DNA from: Bacillota bacterium
GTDB lineage: Bacteria > Bacillota > Clostridia > Acetivibrionales > DSM-1351
Reading direction: 5' to 3'
DNA length: 64,000 nt
NCBI GenBank assembly: GCA_023391425.1
Contig: JAEWAX010000133.1
Span: 62,001 to 126,000, forward strand
Translations under genes and position numbers: made by a program
Notes under the pieces: generated by a model
Told to the model about the DNA's origin: nothing
What the model saw: only the letters and a program-made list of their open reading frames with translations
The model's database searches: none
Part shown: positions 43,736 through 52,373 of the stretch, in pieces
Layout of the letters: each line of letters begins with the position of its first letter
Position numbering within the stretch: position 1 is the first letter of the stretch

Positions 43736-44740
43736 TTATTTAATTGCTCCAGATTTCTTCAATATATCAATATACTGTTGAACATTATCTTTGTTAACAA
43801 GTGGATTACCAATGTCTGTATCAACCTTCTTCTCTACTCCAGTTAATAATTTATTACTTGTATCAAGTAATTTTGTTGCAAGGTCAAATGCACTCTGCAT
43901 ACATGTAGATGTCATTCTACCTTCCTGTATTAGAAGAACAGCTTCTGCAGTTCCGTCAACACCATATGCAAGCATATTTTTATATTTAGGATTATCTTTT
44001 ACAACTTCAAGTGCACCTGCAGCCATGTTATCATTCATTGAAATAACTGCATCAATTTTGTCATTTGCTTGAGCCCAGTCTTCCATGTACTTCATAGCTT
44101 CATCTTTATTCCAGCTTGCGATTTGCTCTCCTACAATTTTTACATCAGGACGTTTGTCAAAGAATTCTTTCTGCCAGCTTTCACGTCTTTGATCTGCGTG
44201 GAAGTTACCAGAAGGTCCTTTTAATACAACAACCTTTGCATTCTGCGGAACCTGTTTTACAGCAGCACGTGCATTAACTGCGGCCTGCTCATAAGGATTG
44301 GCATCAACTGAAGATGCGCCTTCTATACCGGCAATACGTGCATTAGTTGTAATTGCAAATATACCAGCTTTAACTACTTTTTCTACATACGGTCTTTGAG
44401 CTTCACCATTGTTTGGCTGAACAATAACTAAATCGTACTTATTAGTGATAGCATTCTCAATCATTGAATTTTCTTTTTCGTCATTAGCCTCTCCATCGAA
44501 AACATCGAGTGTAATATTAGGATATTTCTTTGCTTCTTCTTTTACAGAATTTGCAAGCCATGCAGCAAATGAATCTGATTGAGCACGAGCAATATATGCA
44601 ACTTTATATTGCTTTGCTGTAGAAGTAGTGCTTGTACCAGCGCCAGTATTGGTGCCGGAATTAGTTCCAGCAGTACCACAAGCACCTAACATAACGATTG
44701 CTAACATCATTGAAATCACGCCAATAAATTTCTTCTTCAT
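43736..44740 (-). CDS. sugar ABC transporter substrate-binding lipoprotein (RbsB-type)
   Basis: A 334-residue exported lipoprotein. The lipobox MLGACG is followed by a Gly/Thr-rich linker and a periplasmic-binding-protein type 1 domain (YKVAYIARAQSDSFAAWLAN, LVIVQPNN, VVVLKGPSGNFHADQRRESW, VISMNDNMAAGALE). It delivers a pentose, hexose or polyol to the permease. Last of three transporter genes on this strand. Confidence 0.92.
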   Translation of the reverse strand: MKKKFIGVISMMLAIVMLGACGTAGTNSGTNTGAGTSTTSTAKQYKVAYIARAQSDSFAAWLANSVKEEAKKYPNITLDVFDGEANDEKENSMIENAITNKYDLVIVQPNNGEAQRPYVEKVVKAGIFAITTNARIAGIEGASSVDANPYEQAAVNARAAVKQVPQNAKVVVLKGPSGNFHADQRRESWQKEFFDKRPDVKIVGEQIASWNKDEAMKYMEDWAQANDKIDAVISMNDNMAAGALEVVKDNPKYKNMLAYGVDGTAEAVLLIQEGRMTSTCMQSAFDLATKLLDTSNKLLTGVEKKVDTDIGNPLVNKDNVQQYIDILKKSGAIK

Positions 44741-44826
44741 CAGTTACCATCCTTTTTTTATTTTTTTATTTTAAACAGCTATGCTGTTTAATACCGCAGT
44801 TAACGCTTCATTTAATCATAAAGCTA

Positions 44827-45849
44827 TTATTTTGCTTTAGTATCGTCTGATTTTTTGTTAACAGATTCTTCTTTTTTATCCTCTATTCTACCCAAAGCAC
44901 TCTTTGTTCTGCGATTCTTTGAGCGTATATCGTAGATTACTGCCAGTGCAATTATTGCACCTCTTATTATTTGTTGCATATAGGAATCTACACTTGTCAA
45001 ATTCATTATGTTATCAAGGAATCCAACAATAAAGGCACCTGCCAATGTTCCTGCTGCAGTACCAATACCTCCTGAAAAACTTGTTCCACCGATGATAGCT
45101 GCAGTTAATGCAGTAAATTCATATCCTATAGCCCCGTTTGGGAGACCGGCATTAACACGAGACATAAACAGAACACCTGCTAATCCTACAAAAACACCGT
45201 TTATAATGAAAGCAGTATATTTTACCTTTGAGACATTGATACCTGATGCAACTGATGCTTCTTCATTCCCACCTACAGCATAAAATGATCTGCCTACCCT
45301 TGTATGCCTCAATACATACCAGGTTATAATAGCGATTACTACCAAAAATATAATTGGGATAGGAATAATTCCTAAATCACCTTGTCCAAATACTACAAAT
45401 TTACCAAGCTGAAGTAAATTTTGTCCTTTTGTAAAAAGCAATGCAACACCTCGAGCCATTGTCATCATTGCTAATGTTGCGATAAAAGGTGGTGCTTTAA
45501 AGGTACTTATCATAACTGCATTAATAATATTGCATATAACACCTGTTACTATTCCGACTAAAACTGATACCAGCAAAGATCCGGTTGCTTGGTAGGAAGT
45601 AATTGCAAAAACTCCTGAAAGAGCAAGTACTGAACCTTGTGATAAGTCAAGCATTCCTGAAATTATTAGTACTGTCTGACCAAATGCTAATATCGTTGAA
45701 ACTGCTAATTGTCTAGAAATGTTAGTCAAGTTATTTGGCGTAAGAAAGTTAGGATTAGCCAAAGAGCATATAAAAAACAAGACAAATAGAACCATAAAAA
45801 TACTATATTTCTTTTTCGCTGTGTTCCAAAAATTGCTTTTAATCTCCAT
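44827..45849 (-). CDS. CUT2 family sugar ABC permease (RbsC-type)
   Basis: A 340-residue membrane protein with about ten helices and the CUT2 permease pattern (NISRQLAVSTILAFGQTVLIISGMLDLS; GGTSFSGGIGTAAGTLAGA). The C-terminus is a charged cytoplasmic tail. It starts 1 bp after the ATPase gene stop. Forms the homodimeric channel of the ribose/galactose-type importer. Confidence 0.92.
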   Translation of the reverse strand: MEIKSNFWNTAKKKYSIFMVLFVLFFICSLANPNFLTPNNLTNISRQLAVSTILAFGQTVLIISGMLDLSQGSVLALSGVFAITSYQATGSLLVSVLVGIVTGVICNIINAVMISTFKAPPFIATLAMMTMARGVALLFTKGQNLLQLGKFVVFGQGDLGIIPIPIIFLVVIAIITWYVLRHTRVGRSFYAVGGNEEASVASGINVSKVKYTAFIINGVFVGLAGVLFMSRVNAGLPNGAIGYEFTALTAAIIGGTSFSGGIGTAAGTLAGAFIVGFLDNIMNLTSVDSYMQQIIRGAIIALAVIYDIRSKNRRTKSALGRIEDKKEESVNKKSDDTKAK

Positions 45850-45850
45850 C

Positions 45851-47362
45851 TTATTTCACCTCATTAGATATTAAAGTTCCAGTAGCATATTTCATTATTA
45901 ACTCCTGTGTGAAATCTTTTCGAGCAATTTCACCAGTGATAGTTCCCTTAGACATCACATAAATCCTATCACACATACCTATTAACTCAGGCAACTCAGA
46001 AGATACCATTATGACAGCCTTATTGTCCCTAGCTAAATTCGTCATTAGCTTGTATATTTCAAATTTAGCGCCTACATCTATACCACGAGTAGGCTCATCC
46101 AAAATCAAAATATCTGGATTTCTTATCATCCACTTTGCTAGAACAACCTTTTGTTGATTACCACCACTCAAGGATGCAATGGAGGTATCAATAGTTGGTG
46201 TTTTTACTTTCATTTTAGCAAACATATCCATAACAATATCTACTTCTACTTTACTATGATGCCTTAATCCATAAAAAACTTTTCGTAAAAAGGATAGTGT
46301 CGTGTTTTCCTTAACAGAACGTATTGGAATAATGCCATATCTTCGTCTATCTTCAGAAAGCATAACCATACCATTTTCAATACTCTGTCTAACGTTTTTA
46401 ATGTCCACTTCTTTGTCTTTGATTTTTACTAAACCTGATGTCTTAGTATCCAAACCAAACAGAGAACGCATTACCTCTGTTCTTCCAGCACCCATTAATC
46501 CTGCAAATCCAACTATTTCGCCTTCTTTAAGATGAAAGTTTATATCATGAAAAATGTTTGTACTGTTTAGATTTTCAACTTGCAGTAAATCGTCACCAAT
46601 TCTTACTTCTTCCTTTGGATAGGTATTTGTTAGTTTACGACCTACCATTAAAGTAATAACCTTCTCTATATCTAGTTCTTCTTTAGGATGACTCTCTACA
46701 ACAGTTCCATCTCTGAAAACTGTTATTTCGTCAGCTATTTGGAAAACTTCATCAAGCTTATGGGAGATATAGATAATACTTACTCCTTTATCTTTAAGCT
46801 CTCTTATTTTTTTAAATAGCATTTCTACTTCCTTAAGCGTTATTGCAGAGGTTGGCTCATCCATTATGATAATATCTGATTTGTAAGAGATAGCCTTTAT
46901 AATCTCCAGCATTTGTATATCTGATACAGTTAAGTCCTTTAGTAAGGTTGTAGGCGAATAAGGTAGATTTTCAGCCTTTAATAACTCTTTTGTACGTTGT
47001 CTTACCTCTTTCCAATTAACACTACCAAATTTGTTCACAGGCAGATTACCAAGAAAAATATTCTCCTCGACTGTCATCTCAGGTACATAATTCATTTCTT
47101 GAAATATCATTGAGATACCTAAGTTTCTAGCTTGAATAGGATTATTTATCTTCACAGGCTTCTCATCAATGTATATCTGTCCACTATCCGGTTGATAAAC
47201 TCCATTAATAATTTTCATCAATGTTGATTTTCCTGCTCCATTTTCTCCACATAGTACATGTACAGAACCTTTTTTCACAGAAAAATCAATTTTATCAAGC
47301 GCCTTAACTCCTGGAAAGGATTTTTCAATTTGTGAAACTCTTAGTTTAATATTCTCTTTCAT
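45851..47362 (-). CDS. CUT2 family sugar ABC ATPase (RbsA/MglA-type)
   Basis: About 503 residues with two ABC domains in tandem. The first has Walker A GENGAGKST, signature LTVSDIQMLEI (altered) and DEPTSAI. The second has a degenerate Walker A (GLMGAGRTEV), signature LSGGNQQKVVLAKW and LDEPTRGID. This asymmetry is normal for RbsA-like proteins. The ATG at 47362 has AGGAGAAGG upstream; an ATG at 47407 is rejected for that reason. Confidence 0.93.
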   Translation of the reverse strand: MKENIKLRVSQIEKSFPGVKALDKIDFSVKKGSVHVLCGENGAGKSTLMKIINGVYQPDSGQIYIDEKPVKINNPIQARNLGISMIFQEMNYVPEMTVEENIFLGNLPVNKFGSVNWKEVRQRTKELLKAENLPYSPTTLLKDLTVSDIQMLEIIKAISYKSDIIIMDEPTSAITLKEVEMLFKKIRELKDKGVSIIYISHKLDEVFQIADEITVFRDGTVVESHPKEELDIEKVITLMVGRKLTNTYPKEEVRIGDDLLQVENLNSTNIFHDINFHLKEGEIVGFAGLMGAGRTEVMRSLFGLDTKTSGLVKIKDKEVDIKNVRQSIENGMVMLSEDRRRYGIIPIRSVKENTTLSFLRKVFYGLRHHSKVEVDIVMDMFAKMKVKTPTIDTSIASLSGGNQQKVVLAKWMIRNPDILILDEPTRGIDVGAKFEIYKLMTNLARDNKAVIMVSSELPELIGMCDRIYVMSKGTITGEIARKDFTQELIMKYATGTLISNEVK

Positions 47363-47499
47363 ATCCTTCTCCTGTAAGATTTCTCGAATAAAAATTTGAA
47401 TCCTCAATTATTATTTCCAACATTTTTAAATAAACCACTGTAATTATTTTCTTTTTTATTTATTTTTATATAAGACTTTTATAAATCATCTTTAATAAG

Positions 47500-47565
47500 A
47501 TTATACTGCTATTTTGTATAAAGTCAATATATATTTGCTAGAAAAATAATAATTTTTTAGCATAT
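47500..47565 (-). promoter_or_regulatory. promoter and operator candidate of the sugar ABC operon
   Basis: Minus strand TTGACT (47527-47522), 16-bp spacer, TATAAT (47505-47500). Just upstream, TTGCTAGAAAAA and TTTTTTAGCATA (about 47534-47563) form an inverted repeat that could bind the adjacent ROK regulator. Confidence 0.55.
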
Positions 47566-47583
47566 TTGTCTAACAAAATAAAA

Positions 47584-47632
47584 AAAGAGCAAAAAGTATG
47601 CTTTTTTCACAATAACATACTCTTTACTCTTT
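47584..47632 (-). terminator. intrinsic terminator after the ROK gene
   Basis: In the minus strand AAAGAG-TAAAGAGTATG pairs with CATACTTTTTGCTCTTT around a 15-nt loop and is followed by T7. It separates the regulator from the ABC operon. Confidence 0.7.
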
Positions 47633-47704
47633 CTTATTAACTTGATTATTTTGTTTACTTTCCGTTCAATATTATTAGACGTAAGTACAAATATTTCACA
47701 TTAT

Positions 47705-48847
47705 CTAAACATTTTTGATAAAGTGCTCAACATGGAGTAAGGCTGCGCCAACAGCAGTGGTCTCCATCTTATATTTACAAACGTGCAGGTAATCACCATC
47801 CACCTCAAAAGTATTGTACTTTGAAACTAATTCCCTCAATTGGTCAATATATTCATCCATATAGGCCCCAGCATATCCCCCAAGAATAACGTTGCAATCA
47901 AATAGCATTCTTAAATTGTTAATTGCAACCACTAAATGAGATACATATTCTTTCCAGATACTCATTTGAGGCTCACTATTAAGTTTTAAAAGTCTAAAGA
48001 ACTCCGCTATATTTCCATTTGTACAATCTGATAAAACCTTAGCTGAACAGTAGGCATCAACACAACCTTTTTGACCGCAGTAGCAAGTTTTACCATGTGG
48101 AACAATTGTCATATGCCCAAACTCACCACTTCTATGATTTTGTCCATTGTATATATTCTTTCCAATTATAATGGACCCACCCACAGAATTATTTAGAGAT
48201 AAATAGGCTACATTTTCTATAGATTCTTCACCCCACATTTCTGCAAAACCTGCAGCATTAGCATCATTGCTCAAGGTACACGGATATGGTATAAATTCTG
48301 AAAAAGCCTTCACGCTTCCACCTTTAAAATCGATAACCTCTGCATAGCTGACTGATTGACTGTCATCGGACAGTATTGCAGGCAAAGCAATACCAACTCC
48401 CAAAATATCGTTCGCTAATATTGTACAATCATCAATAAAGGACTGTACTATTTCACCTACACCCTTAAAATATTCTTTTGAGTTCACAAAGGGGTATTGT
48501 ATTCTTTCGTTTTTAATTACTCTACCACTTAAATCAATCAATACAATGCCAACATGATTTCGTGTAATATCCAACCCTACAGCATACTTCGCAACACTAT
48601 TATAAGCAATTGCCTTAGCTTTTCGTCCACCTGTTGATTCAAACAAACCTGTTTCAGTAACCAACCCTCGCTCATGCAATTCTTTGATGTTTTGTGTAAC
48701 TGTAGGTAAACTCATATTTAGTGTATAAGCTATTTCTTGAATAGAAATAGGATCATGCCTATATAAAAATTTATATATAGCATTCCTGTTCATTTTTTTA
48801 ACTTCTATGCTATTAACTCTATTAGCAGCCAAAATCAAATCACCCAC
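47705..48847 (-). CDS. ROK family transcriptional regulator (XylR/NagC-like)
   Basis: A 380-residue repressor. A winged HTH (PISIQEIAYTLNMSLPTVTQNIKELHERGLV) is followed by a sugar-kinase-like ROK domain with GLDITRNHVGIVLIDL and the zinc motif CYCGQKGCVDAYCS. It likely senses a sugar and controls the neighbouring ABC operon. The first codon is uncertain: a GTG at 48847 lacks a clear ribosome site, and TTG codons slightly downstream have GGTGAT before them. Confidence 0.9.
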   Translation of the reverse strand: MGDLILAANRVNSIEVKKMNRNAIYKFLYRHDPISIQEIAYTLNMSLPTVTQNIKELHERGLVTETGLFESTGGRKAKAIAYNSVAKYAVGLDITRNHVGIVLIDLSGRVIKNERIQYPFVNSKEYFKGVGEIVQSFIDDCTILANDILGVGIALPAILSDDSQSVSYAEVIDFKGGSVKAFSEFIPYPCTLSNDANAAGFAEMWGEESIENVAYLSLNNSVGGSIIIGKNIYNGQNHRSGEFGHMTIVPHGKTCYCGQKGCVDAYCSAKVLSDCTNGNIAEFFRLLKLNSEPQMSIWKEYVSHLVVAINNLRMLFDCNVILGGYAGAYMDEYIDQLRELVSKYNTFEVDGDYLHVCKYKMETTAVGAALLHVEHFIKNV

Positions 48848-49129
48848 TTTTATAAATGACTTTTTACAATGTCACCATACTATTATATTTTGAATAATAT
48901 TGCAACTAAAATGTGGCTATATATTGTAAAACTTTGGTTATATATAAGCAATTAGATATCTTATCAATAAAATCATTTAATATAAATGTTTTTAGCAAAT
49001 CAATAATTATATAAATATCAGTGTTTTATTGTACTTTTTTAAATACATTCATGATATACTAAATATGAAAACTAAATAAGCACATGCAAGCCAATAATAA
49101 AAATTATTTAGCATGCGGAGGTAGATATT

Positions 49130-49864
49130 ATGTGTATTCATAATCGATTACTCTCGTTAATTTACAGAATTATTTTTTTATTTGGTTGTGGAATAGGTTT
49201 GTATTTGAACTCTGGAATTCCAAATGGAGAATTGGCAGTATATATGCTAATCTTCTATACAATCCAGAGTAATGTATTGTGCTTCATTTTCTTTTCTTTA
49301 TTATTAGCAAAAAACATTTTTGACATAAAGAACAAAGGCCATAAAGGCACAACAATATTTTTACCTCATTTTAAAGGTGCTGTTACTATGGCAATAGCTG
49401 TTACCTTTATCATATACCATTTTATTTTAGCTCCTCAATTTCTTTTAGCTAGTTCAGATTATAACTTATTTAGTTGGCAAAATACACTAGTGCACTATTT
49501 TGTTCCAATAGCAGTTATCCTCGATTGGATCATATTTGATGAAAAGTCTAGCTATCGTTGGTTTGACCCCATTCTTTGGCTTGTAATTCCTATTACATAC
49601 TTCTTATTCATACTTGTACGTGCTAGACTTGGTGGAGTTATTGAAATTGTGAAAAGCGTATATCCATACTTTTTTATTGATGTTGATGTGTTAGGATGGA
49701 AAATTGTATTAAAAAATGCTAGTGCATTTATCCTAGGTTTCCTCGTACTAGGGTATGTAATATTTGTAATCGATAAGATTTCTTTTAAAGCAATATCGTG
49801 GAAAACAATTCAAAAAAGGCAGTTGCAGAAGAATCTTGAGTATATAATACTGACAAATGATTAA
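49130..49864 (+). CDS. Pr6Pr family six-helix membrane protein
   Basis: A 244-residue protein with six hydrophobic segments. Family-like features are FYTIQSNVLCFIFF after helix 2, VTFIIYHFILAPQF, the LVHYFVPIAVILDWIIFDEKSS region with conserved H and D, and YPYFFIDVDVLGW near the end. These fit the bacterial Pr6Pr family, whose function is unknown. Single-gene unit with its own upstream region. Confidence 0.7.
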   Translation: MCIHNRLLSLIYRIIFLFGCGIGLYLNSGIPNGELAVYMLIFYTIQSNVLCFIFFSLLLAKNIFDIKNKGHKGTTIFLPHFKGAVTMAIAVTFIIYHFILAPQFLLASSDYNLFSWQNTLVHYFVPIAVILDWIIFDEKSSYRWFDPILWLVIPITYFLFILVRARLGGVIEIVKSVYPYFFIDVDVLGWKIVLKNASAFILGFLVLGYVIFVIDKISFKAISWKTIQKRQLQKNLEYIILTND

Positions 49865-50275
49865 CTATAATTCACAAATTGTTAATTAATTCTATTATAA
49901 ATTCACATTTAATTGTGTTATACTTTCTTCTAGTGGTTAATAAATATAACATAAATTGCAGACTGGATAAAAATAATTAGAATTACATATTGACATTCTG
50001 TTTATGTCGCCGTTTATTAAAATAACAAGCAATCTATTTTAATCAGCATTACTCTTTATGAAATTACTTATTATGTAAAGCGATATTTTGCATCTATTGC
50101 TTTATTAATTTGTGTTATCATTTCTGTCTATTTTCTATTAATTTTTATCCATTGTCTACTGCCATTTGGGCCAATTTTTCAACTATGATTTATTAATCTT
50201 AGCAGCTGAAATTAGCACTAATTTGAGCTGAAAATATGAGTGTTTGAATAAAAATTTAATTTAATTGGAGAGCTT
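49865..50275. other. 411-bp AT-rich gap upstream of the NlpC/P60 gene
   Basis: No gene is seen. A 13-bp interrupted stem CAGCTGAAATTAG/CTAATTTGAGCTG (50203-50230) lies 45 bp before the start codon. I looked for a c-di-AMP (ydaO) riboswitch, common before such hydrolases, and found no conserved blocks. Confidence 0.45.
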
Positions 50276-51949
50276 ATGATTATAAAAAAAATTAAAAATG
50301 CAAAGAGTTTAATACACAACCTACTGAAAAAATTAAAAAGTTACAAATTAGAACATCCAACGAAGTTTAAATTTATTACTATTTCTTGCTCAGGTATTGC
50401 AGTCTTGACTATTACAGTATTAATAATTTCAACTCCTTCATCCTTGATAAAAGGTAATCACACTGTCATGGTGGATGAAACAAACAGCACTAATACCCTG
50501 GGTTCTGTAAGTACATTTTCAGCTAGCACTGATACCCAGAATTCTGTAAGTACATTTTCAACTAGCTCATCTATACCAAAAAATAATAAAGTATCACGTG
50601 GAGAACCCTCTCTTGACCCAACAAAAGGTGACATAATTAAACTAGGTGTAAAAAATAGTATCGTTACTGTCATTCAGAAAAAACTCATGGAACTAGATTA
50701 CATAGAATCAGATGAACCTACCGAGGAATATGGAGAAACACTTAAATATGCAGTACAACTATTTCAGCGTAAAAACGAGTTGAAGATCACTGGCGAGGTA
50801 GATGCTCAAACATATAAACTTCTAATCTCAGCAGATGCAAAAAAATACACCGTTTACATTGGTGCAGAGGGAACAGATGTTGAGCAGCTTCAAACACGGC
50901 TATATGAATTGGGTTATCTGAATAGCGTTACAGGTTATTTTGGCACTGAAACAGATGCTGCAGTAAAGGAATTTCAAAAGAAGAACGGGCTTTATGATGA
51001 TGGCAATGTAGGATCACAAACTCGAGAAATTTTATATTCTTCTGATGCCATTCCCCTCTCATTTTATTTAGGTGACGAAAATGATGAAATACTTCAATAT
51101 CAGCAAAGGCTTAATGAACTTGGCTACTTGACCACAAAACCAGATGGTAAGTACGGTAATGACACAGTTGTTGCTGTTAAACGTTTTCAAGAAAATAATG
51201 GTCTGATTTCAGATGGTTATATTGGTCCTGCAACAAAGGAATTACTCATGTCAAACGAAGCTACTGAAAATGCCCTCATCATTGGTGATAGTGGTGATGA
51301 CGTAACCAATGTTCAAAAATATTTAAAAAAGCTCGGTTACTTAGATAGCGTAACTGGTTATTTTGGTTCTGCTACTCACGAAGCAGTAGTCAACTTTCAA
51401 GAAAGAAATGGTCTTTCAACAGATGGAAAAGTTGGTTCTCAAACTATAAATAAACTTCTATCTTCTAGCGCAAAAAAATGGAGTGGTAGTACAGGCGGAT
51501 CGAGTACTGGTGGAAGTAGCTCCGGCGGTAGCCACTCAGGTGGAAGCAGTTCTAATGGAAGCGATTCAGGTAATACAGCTGCTAGTCCAAATGCAAGTTT
51601 ATTCATATCAATAGCTAAATCTAAGCTTGGAGCAAGCTATGTATATGGTGCAAAAGGGCCTTCTACCTTTGATTGTTCTGGTTTCGTATACTGGGTATTA
51701 AATCAAGCTGGTATTAGACAGGGTTATATGACATCATATGCCTGGAATAGAAATACAAAGTACCAAAAGATATCTAGTATGAGCAATATTAGGAGAGGTG
51801 ACATTATTACTTATAATGGGCACGTAGGTATAGCTCTTGGTAACAATCAGATGATTGATGCTTCCTCAAGCCAAGGTAAAGTAAGAATTACTAATATTAC
51901 TTCTTCTTATTGGACAAGCAATTTTGTATGTGCTTTTAGAATATTCTAA
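50276..51949 (+). CDS. secreted cell-wall hydrolase, PG-binding repeats plus NlpC/P60
   Basis: A 557-residue protein with one N-terminal membrane or signal helix (about 32-58), then four PG_binding_1 repeats (each with a YLD/YIE turn, TEDAVKxFQxxNGL-like helix and a G-x-V-G-x-x-T end). A Gly/Ser-rich linker and a C-terminal NlpC/P60 peptidase domain follow. Catalytic Cys is near residue 467 in STFDCSGFVYW, His in GHVGIALGN. Expected to cut peptidoglycan stem peptides. It lies beside the sigK locus, which hints at a sporulation link but does not show one. Confidence 0.92.
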   Translation: MIIKKIKNAKSLIHNLLKKLKSYKLEHPTKFKFITISCSGIAVLTITVLIISTPSSLIKGNHTVMVDETNSTNTLGSVSTFSASTDTQNSVSTFSTSSSIPKNNKVSRGEPSLDPTKGDIIKLGVKNSIVTVIQKKLMELDYIESDEPTEEYGETLKYAVQLFQRKNELKITGEVDAQTYKLLISADAKKYTVYIGAEGTDVEQLQTRLYELGYLNSVTGYFGTETDAAVKEFQKKNGLYDDGNVGSQTREILYSSDAIPLSFYLGDENDEILQYQQRLNELGYLTTKPDGKYGNDTVVAVKRFQENNGLISDGYIGPATKELLMSNEATENALIIGDSGDDVTNVQKYLKKLGYLDSVTGYFGSATHEAVVNFQERNGLSTDGKVGSQTINKLLSSSAKKWSGSTGGSSTGGSSSGGSHSGGSSSNGSDSGNTAASPNASLFISIAKSKLGASYVYGAKGPSTFDCSGFVYWVLNQAGIRQGYMTSYAWNRNTKYQKISSMSNIRRGDIITYNGHVGIALGNNQMIDASSSQGKVRITNITSSYWTSNFVCAFRIF

Positions 51950-51987
51950 AACCAGAAGGCTGCCTTTAATGGCAGCCTTCTGGTTTT
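51948..51987. terminator. strong bidirectional terminator
   Basis: A 17-bp perfect stem with loop TTTAAT and T4 runs on each side, between convergent genes. The last codons of the sigK segment lie within its left half. Confidence 0.88.
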
Positions 51988-52373
51988 AGTTCTTTACTTA
52001 ATTTCTTTATTGCTTTCTTTTCAATCCTTGATACGTATGATCTAGAAATCCCAAGCATTTTTGCTATCTCTCTTTGAGTCTTGCTCGATCCATTTTGCAA
52101 ACCGTACCTTAACTCTAGTACCACTTTTTCTCTGTTTTTTAGTGTACCCTTCATTTTGCTGTACAGTTTCTTAACCTGCATTTTAAGTTCTACCTCATCC
52201 ACCACAGATTCAGAATCATTGCTAATCAAGTCTATTAATGTAATTTCGTTGCCTTCTTTGTCGACTCCGATAGGGTCTTGCAGCGATACTTCATTCTGTA
52301 TTTTCTTAGTAGCTCTGATTTGCATTAGAATCTCATTTTCTATCCTCACACTGTGGAAACAAATCCACCTCAT
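51966..52373 (-). CDS. sigK: sigma-K C-terminal segment (interrupted sigK, spoIIIC-like)
   Basis: The sequence from IENEILMQIRATKK onward, with NEVSLQDPIGVDKEGNEITL, region 4 REKVVLELRYGL and the HTH TQREIAKMLGISRSYVSRIE, is the C-terminal half of the mother-cell sigma factor SigK. Homology begins at about 52343; the first ten codons (MRWICFHSVR) are foreign. The N-terminal half is not in the window. The gene directly upstream is a serine recombinase, so sigK is split by an intervening element. It cannot act until rejoined. Confidence 0.88.
   Translation of the reverse strand: MRWICFHSVRIENEILMQIRATKKIQNEVSLQDPIGVDKEGNEITLIDLISNDSESVVDEVELKMQVKKLYSKMKGTLKNREKVVLELRYGLQNGSSKTQREIAKMLGISRSYVSRIEKKAIKKLSKELKPEGCH
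52333..52337 (-). other. candidate recombination core (AATGA) at the sigK junction
   Basis: The junction between foreign and SigK codons contains AATGA on the minus strand, overlapping the recombinase stop. The B. subtilis skin element recombines within a 5-bp AATGA core in sigK. The second att site would lie beyond the right edge. Confidence 0.5.

Noticed and set aside
49865..50275. c-di-AMP (ydaO) riboswitch before the NlpC/P60 gene
   Set aside because: The gap is too AT-rich and lacks the conserved GC blocks of that aptamer.
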